Assembly: GCA_002286715.1 (NCBI GenBank)
Contig: NSJX01000001.1
Coordinates: 1,915,805-1,979,804 of the forward strand
Source: Dentipellis sp. KUC8613
Lineage: Eukaryota > Basidiomycota > Agaricomycetes > Russulales > Hericiaceae
DNA: 64,000 bases
Reading direction: 5' to 3'
The position numbers and the translations under genes were made by a program. This document shows positions 12,495 through 23,605 of this stretch, piece after piece; position 1 is the stretch's first letter; each line of letters begins with the position of its first letter. The notes beneath the pieces are model-generated. The model had not been told where the DNA came from, searched no databases, and was given only the letters and a program-made list of their open reading frames with translations.

Positions 12495-13038
12495 AACACC
12501 CGGGGTTCGGTCATCCGACGCCAGTCGGATATGCCATCGTGTTTCGTCAAGTTCGCGTCTCAGGTCTGGAATCAGTCGTAATGGATACACGCACGTGCGC
12601 GCGGCGCGCGAATACTCATAGTCATATACTGCGCCGTGGACTTATTTTCGGGAGGCCACCACACAGCTCGCGTGTGTGGCACTCTCATTGGACATTGCTT
12701 GCAGCACGGACCCTCTTACAGATATCCCTCTCTTAGCCATAGTATGATGACTACTCCCCTGGGCTCGTTGTTCCCGAGATTCTCTGGTTTGGTGATAGAT
12801 TCCCATATACATACCACCGTTATTGATTTGTGATATTTTGCCGCAGATGGACGTTGCGCAGGCCCGGTGCATACTGTACGAATGTGTATGGTATGTATGT
12901 TCCCTATATGAGTATCTTACCAAGTAGTATTTGCATGCGTGTCGGCATCAGATGGCGCTTCAGCTGAGGTTCTGGATATAAGCTGCTTCTGCAGCAGCGA
13001 TGTTCAGCGGCTGTTGAGCTTGTCGCTTTTCCCTGACT

Positions 13039-13673
13039 ATGATGCTGATCTACAACATTGCCATCCTCTCGACTATCTTTCTAGTGTCCCCTGCGTCCGC
13101 GTACAGGATCATCTCCCCGACAGAACACACGATTTGGACTCTCACCGGACCCAAGTACGTAGCCTGGACCCGCCATGCATACGACTCTGGTGCCTTCGTC
13201 GTCACTCTGTCTAATAATGTGAGTAATCCCTCTGAGCCCTCATCGCACTGCGAGCTCACCCCACCTGCCAGAACCGGGACCTTTTGCCACAAAACGACGT
13301 GATTATCGCAGAGCGCGCCGAGGACAGCACAGACGCCAGCGGCCTCATCCTTATCAAGGACGCTGTCTGGGAGAACGCGTCCGCCCGTCCCGGAGGGGGA
13401 TACTACGTCCACTTTGCGGTGGATCGAAAAAACAGGCGTTCTCTGTATGCACAGGCGGGACCCTTCAGAATATCGAACTGCACGGACGACTGCGGAGACT
13501 TTCATCGTCGGGCGCGGAAGGACACCAGAACCTTTCGTCCTCAATTAGAGTTCGACCAACCGATCCAGAGCGGACCAGGAGGAGACGGCGAGTCCGTTGA
13601 CGCAGCACATGCGGTCTTCGACATGATGCTGCCGCCCAGCAGTACGGACCCGTATCTCTTTATAGCGAGGTAG
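13039..13673 (+). CDS. Secreted KNH-domain protein without GPI tail
   Basis: Exons 13039-13218 and 13272-13673 give 193 residues. A signal peptide (residues 1-21, ending SPASA) precedes a KNH-type domain: RIISPTEHTIWTLTGPKYVA, FVVTLSNN, then LPQND after the intron, matching MPQND at the same place in the upstream gene. The intron after the FVVTLSNN strand sits where intron 1 of the upstream gene sits. There is no Ser/Thr stalk or hydrophobic C-terminus; the tail is acidic and polar with Cys residues (NCTDDCGD). It is therefore predicted to be soluble and secreted, or to have lost its anchor. A further 3' exon cannot be excluded. Function unknown beyond the wall-associated domain. Confidence 0.7.
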
Positions 13674-14071
13674 GTAGGCAGTTTCATTTGACGCCCTTCA
13701 CCTCCTCTGGAGCAACTCATTGAGCTCTATGGGGTTATGTAGAATGGTGGAGGGTCCTAGTAACTTGAACTGCACCTGTCGTAACAAGAACTTGAACGCC
13801 AGCGCGTGACGATGACTAGACTTGTCCGCGGCTAGTACTAGTCACGGAGGGGTTGGAGTAGTCATGAATGGAGCAAATGTGGCTGTATCTCGAGGAATCG
13901 AAGGGATTTTTAGTGACCGTGGTGTGGATAGAAGATCGCCTTGCAGGATCGACTTCAAAGCTGAGAGATCCCGATGTGTGCCAAGGGACTGTTATCAGAG
14001 ATCTAATGGCCGAGACTTACCCGAAGATCTAATCTAATCTAATCTACACTTCAAAGCTCTTCCCGAGGCCT
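13674..14071. promoter_or_regulatory. Former upstream region of the QPRT gene
   Basis: This 400 bp interval ends at the left copy of the 15 bp target-site duplication. Removing the LINE would join it directly to the sequence 31 bp upstream of the QPRT start at 24207. It should therefore hold that gene's original promoter and 5' UTR, together with the 3' flank of the KNH gene. It includes a short AATCT repeat. This is inferred from the duplication, not from promoter motifs. Confidence 0.6.
14026..14046 (+). repeat. Short AATCT tandem repeat
   Basis: Three perfect AATCT units follow one GATCT unit, about 25 bp outside the left target-site duplication. It lies in the host flank and is not part of the LINE. 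Confidence 0.85.
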
Positions 14072-14086
14072 CCGACTCTAGATCTT
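14072..14086. repeat. Target-site duplication, copy at LINE 3' end
   Basis: CCGACTCTAGATCTT, identical over 15 bp to 24162-24176. The element's A-tail (T-run on this strand, reaching to 14095) starts at or within its last two bases, which is the expected position for target-primed reverse transcription of a minus-strand LINE. Confidence 0.88.
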
Positions 14087-14195
14087 TTTTTTTTTGGACA
14101 AGTCATGATATTATGCAGTTACTTATATCCTACGACTAAAGAACTACATAAAGACTTAAGCCACGAACAGGTCGTGCCTCCGAGGAAAAATGCGC

Positions 14196-17100
14196 TTATC
14201 CACACCCGACAGTGTCAGGTAGTGTGGGGTTCCGTGTACTCCTCCGGTTACCTAGATTAGTAGGGTCGCGGGGAAGTGTCATACCCACTAAAACCTCATG
14301 ATTCTGGTGCCAGTTGGGGGGCGGATGATTAAGGGTGGCTTCCCAGGTGTTCCGTAGACGGTTAATGGCAAAGGGGCTGCGGCGGAGTTGGCATGATATG
14401 ATGCGGTCGTCAGATAGGCAGTTTTCGATGGAGGAGTTCCAGCAGGTGGTTATTTGGTCGGGGGAATGGCGAACGCCTGCAATGACGAATTCACAACGAA
14501 GGGCCCAGATGGTATGGGTGGATTCGGATATGATAGTGCATAGGAGGCGGCCGGCGCCTCGGGCTTTTGCCGTCGGTCGCAGTGGGGCAGCAGCGCCCGT
14601 GGGAGAGAGCTGGTTATCGGTAACTGAGAGATTGCCGCATGCGAGGACGAGGCCAAGAGAAATGGTGGGCCAGCTATGGGGGCTGTGGGGCCAGAGCCTG
14701 CGCGCTAGATGCCAGATGAGCTGGGTGGAGGGCGAGGGGCAGTCGATAAGGATATGCCTTATGCTCTCGTCGGGCGCGCCGCAGCGTGTGCATTGCTGGC
14801 GGGATTCTTTGCCTGGGACATGTCGCCATTGGGAGCCCAGAGTAAAGGAGTTGTGGAAGAGGCAGAAGAGGAGTTGGTTAACTTTACGGTTCATATCCCG
14901 ACGGCGACAGCCCTGCCAGAGCATCGCAAAGGTTTCGAGTTTGCCAGTGAAGGCGGCGAGCGCATGTTGTGCTTCTTCCAGCAGGGCTATTGTGGTTAGT
15001 TTCATAGGGGGGGCTTTCCGGGATCGGATGCCTTGGTATGCCAATGATTGTGTGAGCGCGGCGAGTTTCGCACCGGGAAGATTGAAGCTATCAGGGATAC
15101 TTAGGTCGAGGTCATCAGGAACGGGTTTTCGGGCTCCTTCATCGGCACTGTCGTCTGCATATTCGTTTCCTTCCTCGCCAGCGTGGCCTTCGACCCATTG
15201 TAGTTCGGAGGGGGCCGTGCAGCGCCGGAGGAGGAAGGCTGCCTTTTTGAAGAGTTCGCTATTTGATACGCCTATCCAGCCGCGGTCTTCCCAGCGGGGA
15301 AGGTGCTGAGTGAGTCCAGCGACAGCAAATTGGGAGTCGGTTCGAATGGTGAGGGGGAAGAAGACAGGGACTAATTGCAGGGCAAGAATGATGGCGACCA
15401 GTTCGCCAACTTGGTTGGTCTGGTGGGATCCCGGGACGCGGAAGGAGCGGTTGCGTCGGTCACCTTCACGGAACCAGACGCCGCTGCCACAACGGGCATT
15501 GGCTTTGCCATTGTTGATACAGGAGCCATCGGTGTAAACAATAGTGTGAAGATGAGGTCGTACGGGATGGTCAGTGCGGCGGGTGAGGCGGTCGGCGGGT
15601 GGGACAAGGATGTGCGACGGATCAGTAAAGACGCGAAAGCATTCAGCTAGGTCCGTTTTGCAGGTAATGGTGGGGTCAAAGAGGATAGCGCCCTTCGTGG
15701 TGCAGGCAGTCTGCGCGAGGGCACGACGGCGCGGGGTATGGGTGAGGTCGTCAGCGATGGTTGTCATGCCAGGGCGCAGTTTTGGCATAAGGCAGTTGAG
15801 CATGTTATGTGCGGTTGTGGCACATTTGTTTGGATGGGGGCAACCGAGGTGGCGGTCAGATTGGCAGTGTGCGCAGGCGCAATTAATGCGGTTAAGATGA
15901 TGGCGTCCTTGTATGGTATGGGTGACACGGTGGGCTACTTGGACCAGATCTGCAATAGTTCGTACAGCATGTGTGTTCTGGAGGCACCGCGGTTGGGCAG
16001 TCATGCGGATGGACGGGGCGCCAAGGTTGTGCCAGGCAGGCAGTTGTAGTTTGAGGTCGTCCGTGAGTTTGAGAGCAGCGAACGAAACATGGTATTTTTT
16101 GGCGGCTTGGAGCATGCGGAGGAGGGATGGGGGGAGGGTGTTCGCTCTGGCACCTTGTAGGGGGGGGGTCCAGGTCTGGAGGAAAGTATTCATGACGGTG
16201 AGGTCCGTAACGTGGGGTGGGGTGAGTCGGTTGATAAGGGTGTCGGCGACAAAGGCCCAGGCCGGGCGTGAGGTAGAGAGATCAAGGTAGGACTTGAGCC
16301 ACATAAGTTCAATAGCTTCGTTTCTTGCTTTGACATCCAGCAGGCCAAGGCTGCCGTGGTCGGGCGAGCGGTAAAGGTATTTGGGATCGATAGCGGCAGA
16401 GTGGCGGTCCGGCCATAGGAAATGTTGTATTTCTTTAGTAACCGCATGTAAGATCGTGGTGGGCATACCTTGTACCGTGGTGAGATACTGGGTCATACTG
16501 CCAACAACCATTTGAATCACATGTCGTTTGCCAGCGAGGGTCGGGTAAGCAGATAGCCAGGCATTGAGGGTATTTCGAATTTTGTCGAGGGTGGTTTCCC
16601 AGGGAGCGTCGTCATCAAGGTTGTTCCCGATCCAGGCGCCGAGGTAACGTATAGCATGGTGGTCTGGGGCGATGGTGATGCCGGTCGGGAGGGGGGTGGG
16701 GTCGTCGGGGTGGAGTTTGCGCGTGGCGGTAACCTGTTGTCAGTACTCAGGCGTCCCGATAGGGATAACCTCAGTTTTGTGGATGTTGAAGCAGGCGCCC
16801 AAGGCGGTACACCATTGATCAAGTATGGCTTTAACATCATGGTAGCGGTCGTGTTCGCTGAGGTATAGGGCGGTGTCGTCTGCAAACAGACTAATGAGGA
16901 CGCGGTGGGAAAGGCCAGGGATCTGGTAGCCTTGGATGGCGGGACTGGCGCGAAGCATGGCGGGTAAGTATTCAATGGCTAGGTCGAAGAGGAGGCAGGA
17001 CAAGGGGTTGCCTTGGCGAACTCCGCGGGTGACACGGTACGGGGTACTGTGGAAGCCGTTGACAGCCACACGGGTATAAGCTTCGGAGTATAGGGATCGT

Positions 17101-19385
17101 ACGGTGTTAAGAAAACGAGGTGGGAGGTTGAATTTTTGAAGGGTGGCCCAAAGGTAATCATGGCGTACTTTATCATATGCTTTTTCTTGGTCAAGCGCCA
17201 TGATGACACCGTTTTCCTCAGTAGCTTCAGCATAGCTGATAATTAGCTGGGCCAGGCGGGTTTGGCTGAAAATTGATCGGCCTGGGAGGAACCCAGCCTG
17301 ATCGGGGCCGATGAGGGTATCGGCAACTTCAAGGAGTTGGTTGGTGAGTATTTTGGTAAGGAGTTTATAGTCGGTATTCAGGAGGGTAATTGGTCGATAG
17401 TTAGAGATATCTGTTTTATCATTCTTTTTATATATGGGACACATCCAGCCGTGGCTAAAGGGGGAACCGGGGACGAGACCATATGTTTGGATGTCATTGA
17501 ATAGGGACGTTAGTGTTGAGATGATATCGAAGGTGGGGGGCGAACTCGGGGTCGCGGCCGAGTGGACGTCGCGGAGAGTCTTCCACAATTCATACGGGCA
17601 GCCATCGAGACCGGTTGCCGTGCCATTCTTCGTTCGAGTCAGCGCGAGTAATACATCATCATTGGTAATTGGGCTGCTCATCTGGGAGGCATCACGGGCA
17701 TCGTTGTGGAGTGCGCGGGAGTCTGGTATGGAGGAAAGAGCGTGGCGGATTTCCTCTTGACGCTGGGGGGTCGTGGTGTCGGGGTTGAGGTCGCGTTGTT
17801 GTAGTTGGTCATGGTAGCGACCCGCCAGGTCCGCCATGCGGGGAGAGTGTGTCTCATACCGCGGATTTGCATCCACGAAGTTCAAGGGCGGTTTAAGGTG
17901 GTGTATGAGGTCTCGGGGCTTGGGAGACATAGTGGATCTAGTCCAGAGTTTAGTTGGGCGTTCCCCGTTGAGGGAGAATTTGGCTTTCATTCGCCGACGA
18001 TCAGAGGTACGAAGTTTATTACTGAGATGTTGGAGTTCGTGCATGAGCAGGGCTTCAGAGTGGCGCAGGTCGGGGTCAGTGGCGAAGTTCGGGTGTTGGG
18101 AGAGGGCAATACGGTCACGAGTTAGTTGGCGCATTCGAGTTGTAATTTTGCCGGTGTTGGTGCGTGCAATAGGTTTGATTGCAGAGATAAGGGAGTTTTT
18201 AAAAGCAGTCCAGAGGGTTTGGATGTTCTGGTCCTGGGTGCGGATGGCCGGGAGGTCGGCGATTCGCGCCTGCAGGCGGAGTCCTTCGGAGGTGATTGTT
18301 TTTAACAAATTTTTATTATTCAAGAGGTATAATGGTAAAGTCCAGCGTCCTCGCCCTGTGGCGGGGGCCTGTGTAGAGGTATAGCGGACGGCGACAAGGC
18401 GGTGATCCGTGGGGACGGTCGGGATAAAGCAGTCCCATTCGAAAACTGTATCCGCTACTCAGGTGGACGTGTAGATGCGGTCGAGGCGTGACTGGGAGAA
18501 GTTGTTAGTATGGTGGCTGGTGTATGTGAATAGCTTAGTATCGGGGAAAGTGTGTTGCCAGGTGTCCTGTACATTGAGGTGGGAACGTGCCTCCCGGAGG
18601 GCATCGGTTGCAGATGTGGGATCAAGGCGCATTGGCGCTCGATCGATTAGATCCTCAGTTAGGTTAAAGTCTCCGAGGACGAAGTCAGGGCGAGGGAGGT
18701 GATGAGCGTCGTACGCGGAGGTTAAACGAGACCAGAAGGGTACATGTTCAGACGCATCATTGGGGGCATATATGTTGACGAGCGTTAGGGACTCAGAGTC
18801 GTGCCAGGTGAGTGTTAGGGCCATGGCGCGTCCAGGGATCAGAGCGTACGATTTGCAGGAGGACGTGTTGAGAAGGGATTTGTTTAGGGCAAAGGCGACT
18901 CCCGCAGCTCCTCCGGGATTATCAGGATCGCTTGAGTGGAAGACTTTAAGACGTCGGGAGTGGAGGGTGTCGACTTGGAGGAAGTGGGCGTCTGTTAAGT
19001 GGGTTTCCTGTAGGGCGAGGATAGCAATGTTTTGAGCTTTCATGGTAAATTGGACTTCTGTCCATTTCGAGATCGGGCTAGAATTAATGAGGGCGGAGGC
19101 GCGTCCTTTCATGTTTAGGGTGGCAAGTTTAATATTTGCTCTGGTTTTCATGCCGTTGTCGGCGGTATGTGCCCGGATGGGGGCGGACCTGGGTGGGGTC
19201 TGGTTTTCGGTATGTAGGGAAGGAGAACCGCCTCCATGTTCTCCGCGCATAGGATGTAGAGTAGCCCCGGCGGGAGAAGGCTGCTCTCTACGGGCGGAGA
19301 GGCTCGAACCTAAGGACGAAACAGATGACCGAGAGGGAGTGTGATTTAAATCAGGTGTATTGGGGGTCGGCGTACAAGCCTGCAT
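14196..19385 (-). pseudogene. LINE ORF2: endonuclease, reverse transcriptase, RNase H; two stop codons
   Basis: One frame of about 1,730 codons interrupted only by TGA at 18459-18461 and 16740-16742. In order: an APE-type endonuclease (19385 to about 18450; QETHL, GDFNL, SRLDRIY), a reverse transcriptase with LFADDTALYLS near 16875-16890, an RNase H domain (about 15540-15100; VYTDGSCINNGKANARCGSG, TNQVGELVAI, WVEGHAGEEGNEYADD), and near the end CTRCGAPDESIRHILIDC, a Cys/His motif usual downstream of RT in such elements. The first stop separates endonuclease from RT; the second lies just after the RT palm. No frameshift was found. As read it cannot make a full replicase; recoding is possible but not suggested by any structure I can see. 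Confidence 0.9.
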
Positions 19386-19926
19386 ACGACCATCTGCAGG
19401 CAGGAGGGAATTAGCACCGCCCTCACGGGTTGGATGATGTTTAGGATGTATAAGGCACGGCGCCCCACGGAGAGCGCCTGGCCAGACATCAGAAACTTCA
19501 GCATCTCTGCACGGTTAGTCACTAAACCTAAATAGGTTACTGTTTGTTAGCCTAGGCCAATGGTGGTAGGAATCGTGCATCGGCTTTCCTGTCCGCACGC
19601 GGCAGTATATTTGGGCCTTTGCATAGGATTTCTCAGAACTCGGATTCCTGTTCGAGTTTGAGTGGGGCATCGGTCACGGGATGCAATTGCGCAGGCGTTT
19701 GTCCGAGTAACGCGGGCGGCAGTCGTGAGGCGGAAGTTCGTAAAAGGTCATTCGGGCGGAATCACAAGTTAGTTTATTCAAGCCGTGGTACGTCTAATTG
19801 GCATAAAGTTCTAGTTAAAGGTTTGTATGAAGTGAGATGGTGGTCTATGAGAGAGGGTCTATGAGAGGGGGTAAAGTGGGGAGACGGTAGCTTCGTGGTA
19901 AGTCTAATGTGGTTTGTTAAGCAGAA
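19386..19926 (-). other. Spacer between LINE ORF1 and ORF2
   Basis: Roughly 540 bp with no continuing coding frame. It separates the stop of ORF1 from the first Met of ORF2 and may carry the signals for ORF2 translation. No recognisable structure. Confidence 0.55.
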
Positions 19927-21713
19927 TTACGTAAGGCGCGTGGCAGGGCGAGCGGGGCGACCCCGACAGGGAGCGGTGATGACGCGGCGCAAAGGGCCTT
20001 CCCAGCCGGGGAGTTCCGGGAAGGGGCATAGGCCTCGGGGATGAGTGATAGCGTGGCAAAGGGAACACGAAAGGATGCCACGGCAGGTGCCCGTGCCATG
20101 GAAGTTAGTTGTGTATCGTAATTGTCTCATGAAGTGACGAAAGGCGAACCACAATTCATCTGAATGGATGAGCGAGCTATCAGCGGAGATGTTAAACCAC
20201 GGGGCAGGTTCACCTCCAACGGTCTTCATCTCAAGTTTCTCTACGACGAGGGACTTGAGGTAGGGGACGAGTTCATCAGGCTCAAGGTGGGCAAGGCCTT
20301 GTTCGGCAATTGAGGTATTGATCTCCATGAAGCGGGCCAGGCTGGTCTCGGAGAGCCAGTGTTGGAGGACGGCATCTTTGACGGTGGCGGCATCATCAGT
20401 CGTAAACCCAGAGACCACAAGGAGGAAGTCGGGGAGACTGGGATCAAAGGGAATTACTTGGAAGGTTATAGTTGCGGATGACCAGACGCCGCGGCGTAAG
20501 AGGGTGTCGGCTCCTGCCGAGGAGATGTTGTAAAGCATAAAGGCGGGAACAGGGCCTCTGGGGAGCCCGGGGGTGGACGGGTTCGTGCTTGGAGCAGCTA
20601 TCTTGACATCTGGTTCGCCGGTGGCCTGAACAACTGCGCAAAGGAGATTGAGGGAAAGATGAGGGTGGAGTGACGAATCATGAGCAACTTGGTCGAAGAT
20701 GCGGATGAAGATCTTGACGCCCGGGAGCGCCTCCCATGCTTCGAGCTGGGCAGGAGAGTTGGCATCAGTGACGGCAAGGGCGTGTGAGTCCGGTATCGGG
20801 TAGAAGGGCCCGGGGTGAAACTGGATGACGGCGAAGGGGGCGCGGACGATGGCCGGGGTGGAGGGGGCATTCATGGCGGCCACAGCACGACGAGAGAGTA
20901 GGCGGGAGGTGAGGGGCATGTCTTGTCATGCGCCAGCGGCAGGCAGAGGGTGCAGCCATGCGGGTGGGGTACGGGGAGGGGGAGGGACAAGGACGGGGTC
21001 AGCGAGAGGTGCAGTCTCCTCAAGGATCGGCTCAGGATGGGGGTCAAGGTCCAGGGGGGTCGGGCCAGTCAACTCAGGTTGTGTGTCTTCAGCCACGGGG
21101 GCGACAAAAGCCGGGACGTTCGGTGCCATGAGGCCAATCTTGGGGGCGGCGTCAAGGGCCTCGGAGGAGGCACGCGGGGGGGCCGGGTACTGTGCACGAA
21201 AGTCCCGAATGAATTCGGGCGCCCCGGGAGCCCAGCTAGAAGTCTCTGCCCCGTCGATCGACAGGTTGCTGTAGGGGGTGTGTATGAGTTATGAGTTATG
21301 GGGTAGAGTATGTGGTCATACCCAGAGGAGACCGTGCGTCGCGTCGGGGGGGAGTCCATCGTCGGAGTGGCGGTGCGTGGTATCTCCACGGAAGGGGACT
21401 GGGACCCGAGATGGGTCAGGGGGGAGAAGAAGTTGCCAGGGTCGACGGGTGAGGATGGGTGGGTCGGAGGAAGGGGCGGCGTAGTGGGGACAAGGACTGT
21501 ATTATCCATCATATTGACGTCACCCGGCGGGGCTGGCACCTGGTCAGGCACCTGTGCGGTCGCCCTTCGGGATCGGCGAAGGGGGGCGGGTGGGGTGAGG
21601 ACTGGGAGGTACAAGTTAGGCGGGGTGTGCGGGAGTGGCGAGTATGTTACCATCGAGATTGGGGCCTCTAGCCTGTGAGCGGGAGTGCGTGGACGTAGCC
21701 GCAGGTCCAGCAC
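19927..21713 (-). pseudogene. LINE ORF1 (gag-like), one stop codon and an intron-like gap
   Basis: The 3' part (19927-20919) encodes 330 residues ending in a CCHC zinc knuckle, Cys-x2-Cys-x4-His-x4-Cys (CSLCHAITHPRGLC), then basic sequence, as expected for a nucleic-acid-binding ORF1 protein. The same frame continues upstream past a single TGA at 20926-20928 to about 21268. A further Pro/Ser-rich open frame (21713-21322) lies one frame off. The two join exactly, phase 2 to phase 2, if a 53 nt segment 21321-21269 with GTATGA and CTACAG ends is removed. That gives 578 codons including the internal stop. A simple frameshift is the alternative. The start may be at 21713 or at the Met at 21653. 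Confidence 0.72.
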
Positions 21714-22975
21714 TTTGGGCTTTGCGGGCGGCCGTGGTGGACTTCGAAGGGAGGTCCTTCAGGGTAGCACAGGTCGCTGAGGAGCTCATAGCGGAGGTGT
21801 GGGAGTGTGGTGGATTCGATGGTAAAGTCGGGGAGTGGAAGTCGTGGTTAGAGAGTGTGGTGAACTTCTCGCTTTTATGTGTGTAGGTGAACAGGTTCTA
21901 TGGGTATAGGTCAGCGACGGTATGTAGGCGGCTAATCATGGGATGGGGCGGTTCGGGGATAAGCGAGGGCGGTCATTACCAATATGCTCGGGGTGAGTAC
22001 GGTACTTGGTATTTACGATGATGGTGGGGCATAGGAGGAGGTTGGCCGGCTCGAGCAGGGCGAGTCTGTCATAGGTTTGCAGAGTTAGTTCGTGGGAGGG
22101 TACGGGGCGTATGGGGGAAGTGTGGAACCCGCTGACTATGCGCGCAACGGCTTACAGCTTGCGCGTTGATTCGGAGTGGCGGAGTGGGTGGTGCACATGG
22201 TTGATAGGTTCGTGGACATAAGCGGGGCGGGGTGCGGGACGTGGCTCGGTAGGATTGGTGGAGATTCGGGGTCGGGTTGGTGTCAGTCCGGGTGTTGCGC
22301 AGGAGGTCGTCGTTACTCATCGGGAATGTGGTAAAATGTATTTGGACACCATCGGGTCGAGACGATTCCGATGTCACGGTACGGTGAATGGGGAATAGTG
22401 TAAGGGGTAGTAACTGGGGGATTATGCATACCTATACGGCGGTCATCGTGGCTAAGGGTTTGGCAGGTTCGGGCGGGTGTTCGTGGATAAGTATGTGATG
22501 GCCGGATATCGGGGTGGTCCGGGTCAGATGAGAGTCAATCAGGTTGAGGGGTATTGCATGCGGGTAAGGATAGGAGAGACTGAGGGGAGGCGGGTGTCTG
22601 CTATGAGTTTTGCGCGAGGTGGGGAGGAGGGACAAAGCGTAAGGTAGATGTGGCGTTGATTTCGGCTGAGGCCAATGCATCTGTGGCGGTGGCACGCGGT
22701 TACTGGATTGGGTTTATGCATGGTTTCGGAACGGGATGCGGTATTGAGAGTGTAGGAGTGGGGTGGATGGGTATTTGGAGAGCGTTCAAGGTTTGAATAT
22801 AGTATTGGTATGTTGGTAGTGGAAATAAGGAGGAGACGTGTATATATAATGGTGGCGGACATTAAGTTTCGCCTTTTGAATTTCGCTTAAGAGGTGGCGC
22901 GGTGCATATAAAGGTTGCTTAGGTAGGGCGTCTATTAGTAAAGTCTCTCAGTCTTTATTTTGCTCATTCACAAGA
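21714..22975. other. LINE 5' region, non-coding part
   Basis: G-rich on the plus strand like the rest of the element, with only short frames. It lies between the start of LINE ORF1 (minus strand) and the start of the antisense gene (plus strand), so it is a divergent intergenic interval of about 1.25 kb. The LINE promoter is probably further upstream, near 24161, or internal. Nothing else is recognisable. Confidence 0.5.
22907..22912 (+). promoter_or_regulatory. TATA box of the antisense gene
   Basis: TATAAA in the context GCATATAAAGG, 64 bp upstream of the ATG at 22976. The interval between them is pyrimidine- and A-rich and ATG-free. Position and context fit a core promoter firing antisense to the LINE. 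Confidence 0.55.
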
Positions 22976-23605
22976 ATGTCTCTCCTGCCACTCTTTTTTT
23001 CTAATCTCGGAAGCTGTGTCTGGTCTTTTCTCGGTGGGGAGGTGAGGGTTGTGGATGCGTCGGGGATTCCACTAGGTCCATATATCGATAGTACGTGTTT
23101 TGTGGCATATTATGAGGGTATAGAGTAATGACAGGATTGTAGATGGCGAGAAGCCTGGGGAGGTTACCCTTGTTGTCGAGAGTCGTAGGGTCCTGCCGGG
23201 GGTTTCTTCGCAGGTGGATACGGTGGTTTCAACGGCTGGCCTTATTCGGATGCTCGAGGAGGTTATTATTGCGGGCGAGGAGAGGCAGGGGTGGAAGGCA
23301 AGGCGGGAGGTAATGTCCGTGGAGGGTTGGGTGAAGGTGCATTTCCGGGCAGGGACAGATGAATGTGGCGAGGATCGGTTCCTCTGGGCGCCGCAGTTCT
23401 GTGTTGAGTAAGCATTAGTTTCCTTTTTTGGGTTGTCAGGTGGACTGACTTCGTCGTGTTTAGGCCAATGCAGGTGGAGGTGGTCGACGAGTACGTCGTG
23501 GATGCATCGGGGGGTATTGCATACATGGGTGAGCCAGTGCATCCCGTCATACAGCCACGTCAGGGTTTTTGGAAGGGAGTATTTGCCCGGTTGTTTAGGG
23601 CGTAG
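22976..23605 (+). CDS. Three-exon gene antisense inside the LINE, unknown protein
   Basis: Exons 22976-23090, 23143-23407 and 23464-23605 give 173 residues in phase. The introns are 52 and 56 nt, with GTACGT...TAG and GTAAGC...TAG ends and a TAATGAC branch-like site in the first. The N-terminus is hydrophobic (LPLFFSNLGSCVWSFLGG). Two segments resemble each other, VRVVDASGIPLGPYI early and EYVVDASGGIAYMG late, hinting at an internal repeat. The middle is charged (IRMLEEVIIAGEERQGW) and the C-terminus is basic and aromatic (GFWKGVFARLFRA). A TATA box lies 64 bp upstream. No family is recognised. It sits between the LINE ORF1 start and the LINE 5' end, opposite in strand, and within the target-site duplication, so it moved with the element or inserted into it. 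Short exons hide it from simple ORF scans. Confidence 0.68.

Noticed and set aside
7742..14071. Secondary-metabolite gene cluster
   Set aside because: No backbone synthase, terpene cyclase, P450 or transporter set is present; the genes are unrelated.
14335..15309. Plus-strand frame of 324 codons
   Set aside because: It is the antisense shadow of the LINE RNase H and 3' coding region.
16740..18461. TGA codons in the LINE as selenocysteine or programmed readthrough
   Set aside because: No downstream structure or conserved context seen, and fungi of this group are not known to use selenocysteine; mutation is simpler.
22069..22862. Minus-strand Pro/His-rich frames in the LINE 5' region
   Set aside because: Low-complexity shadows of G-rich plus-strand sequence; they do not connect to ORF1.
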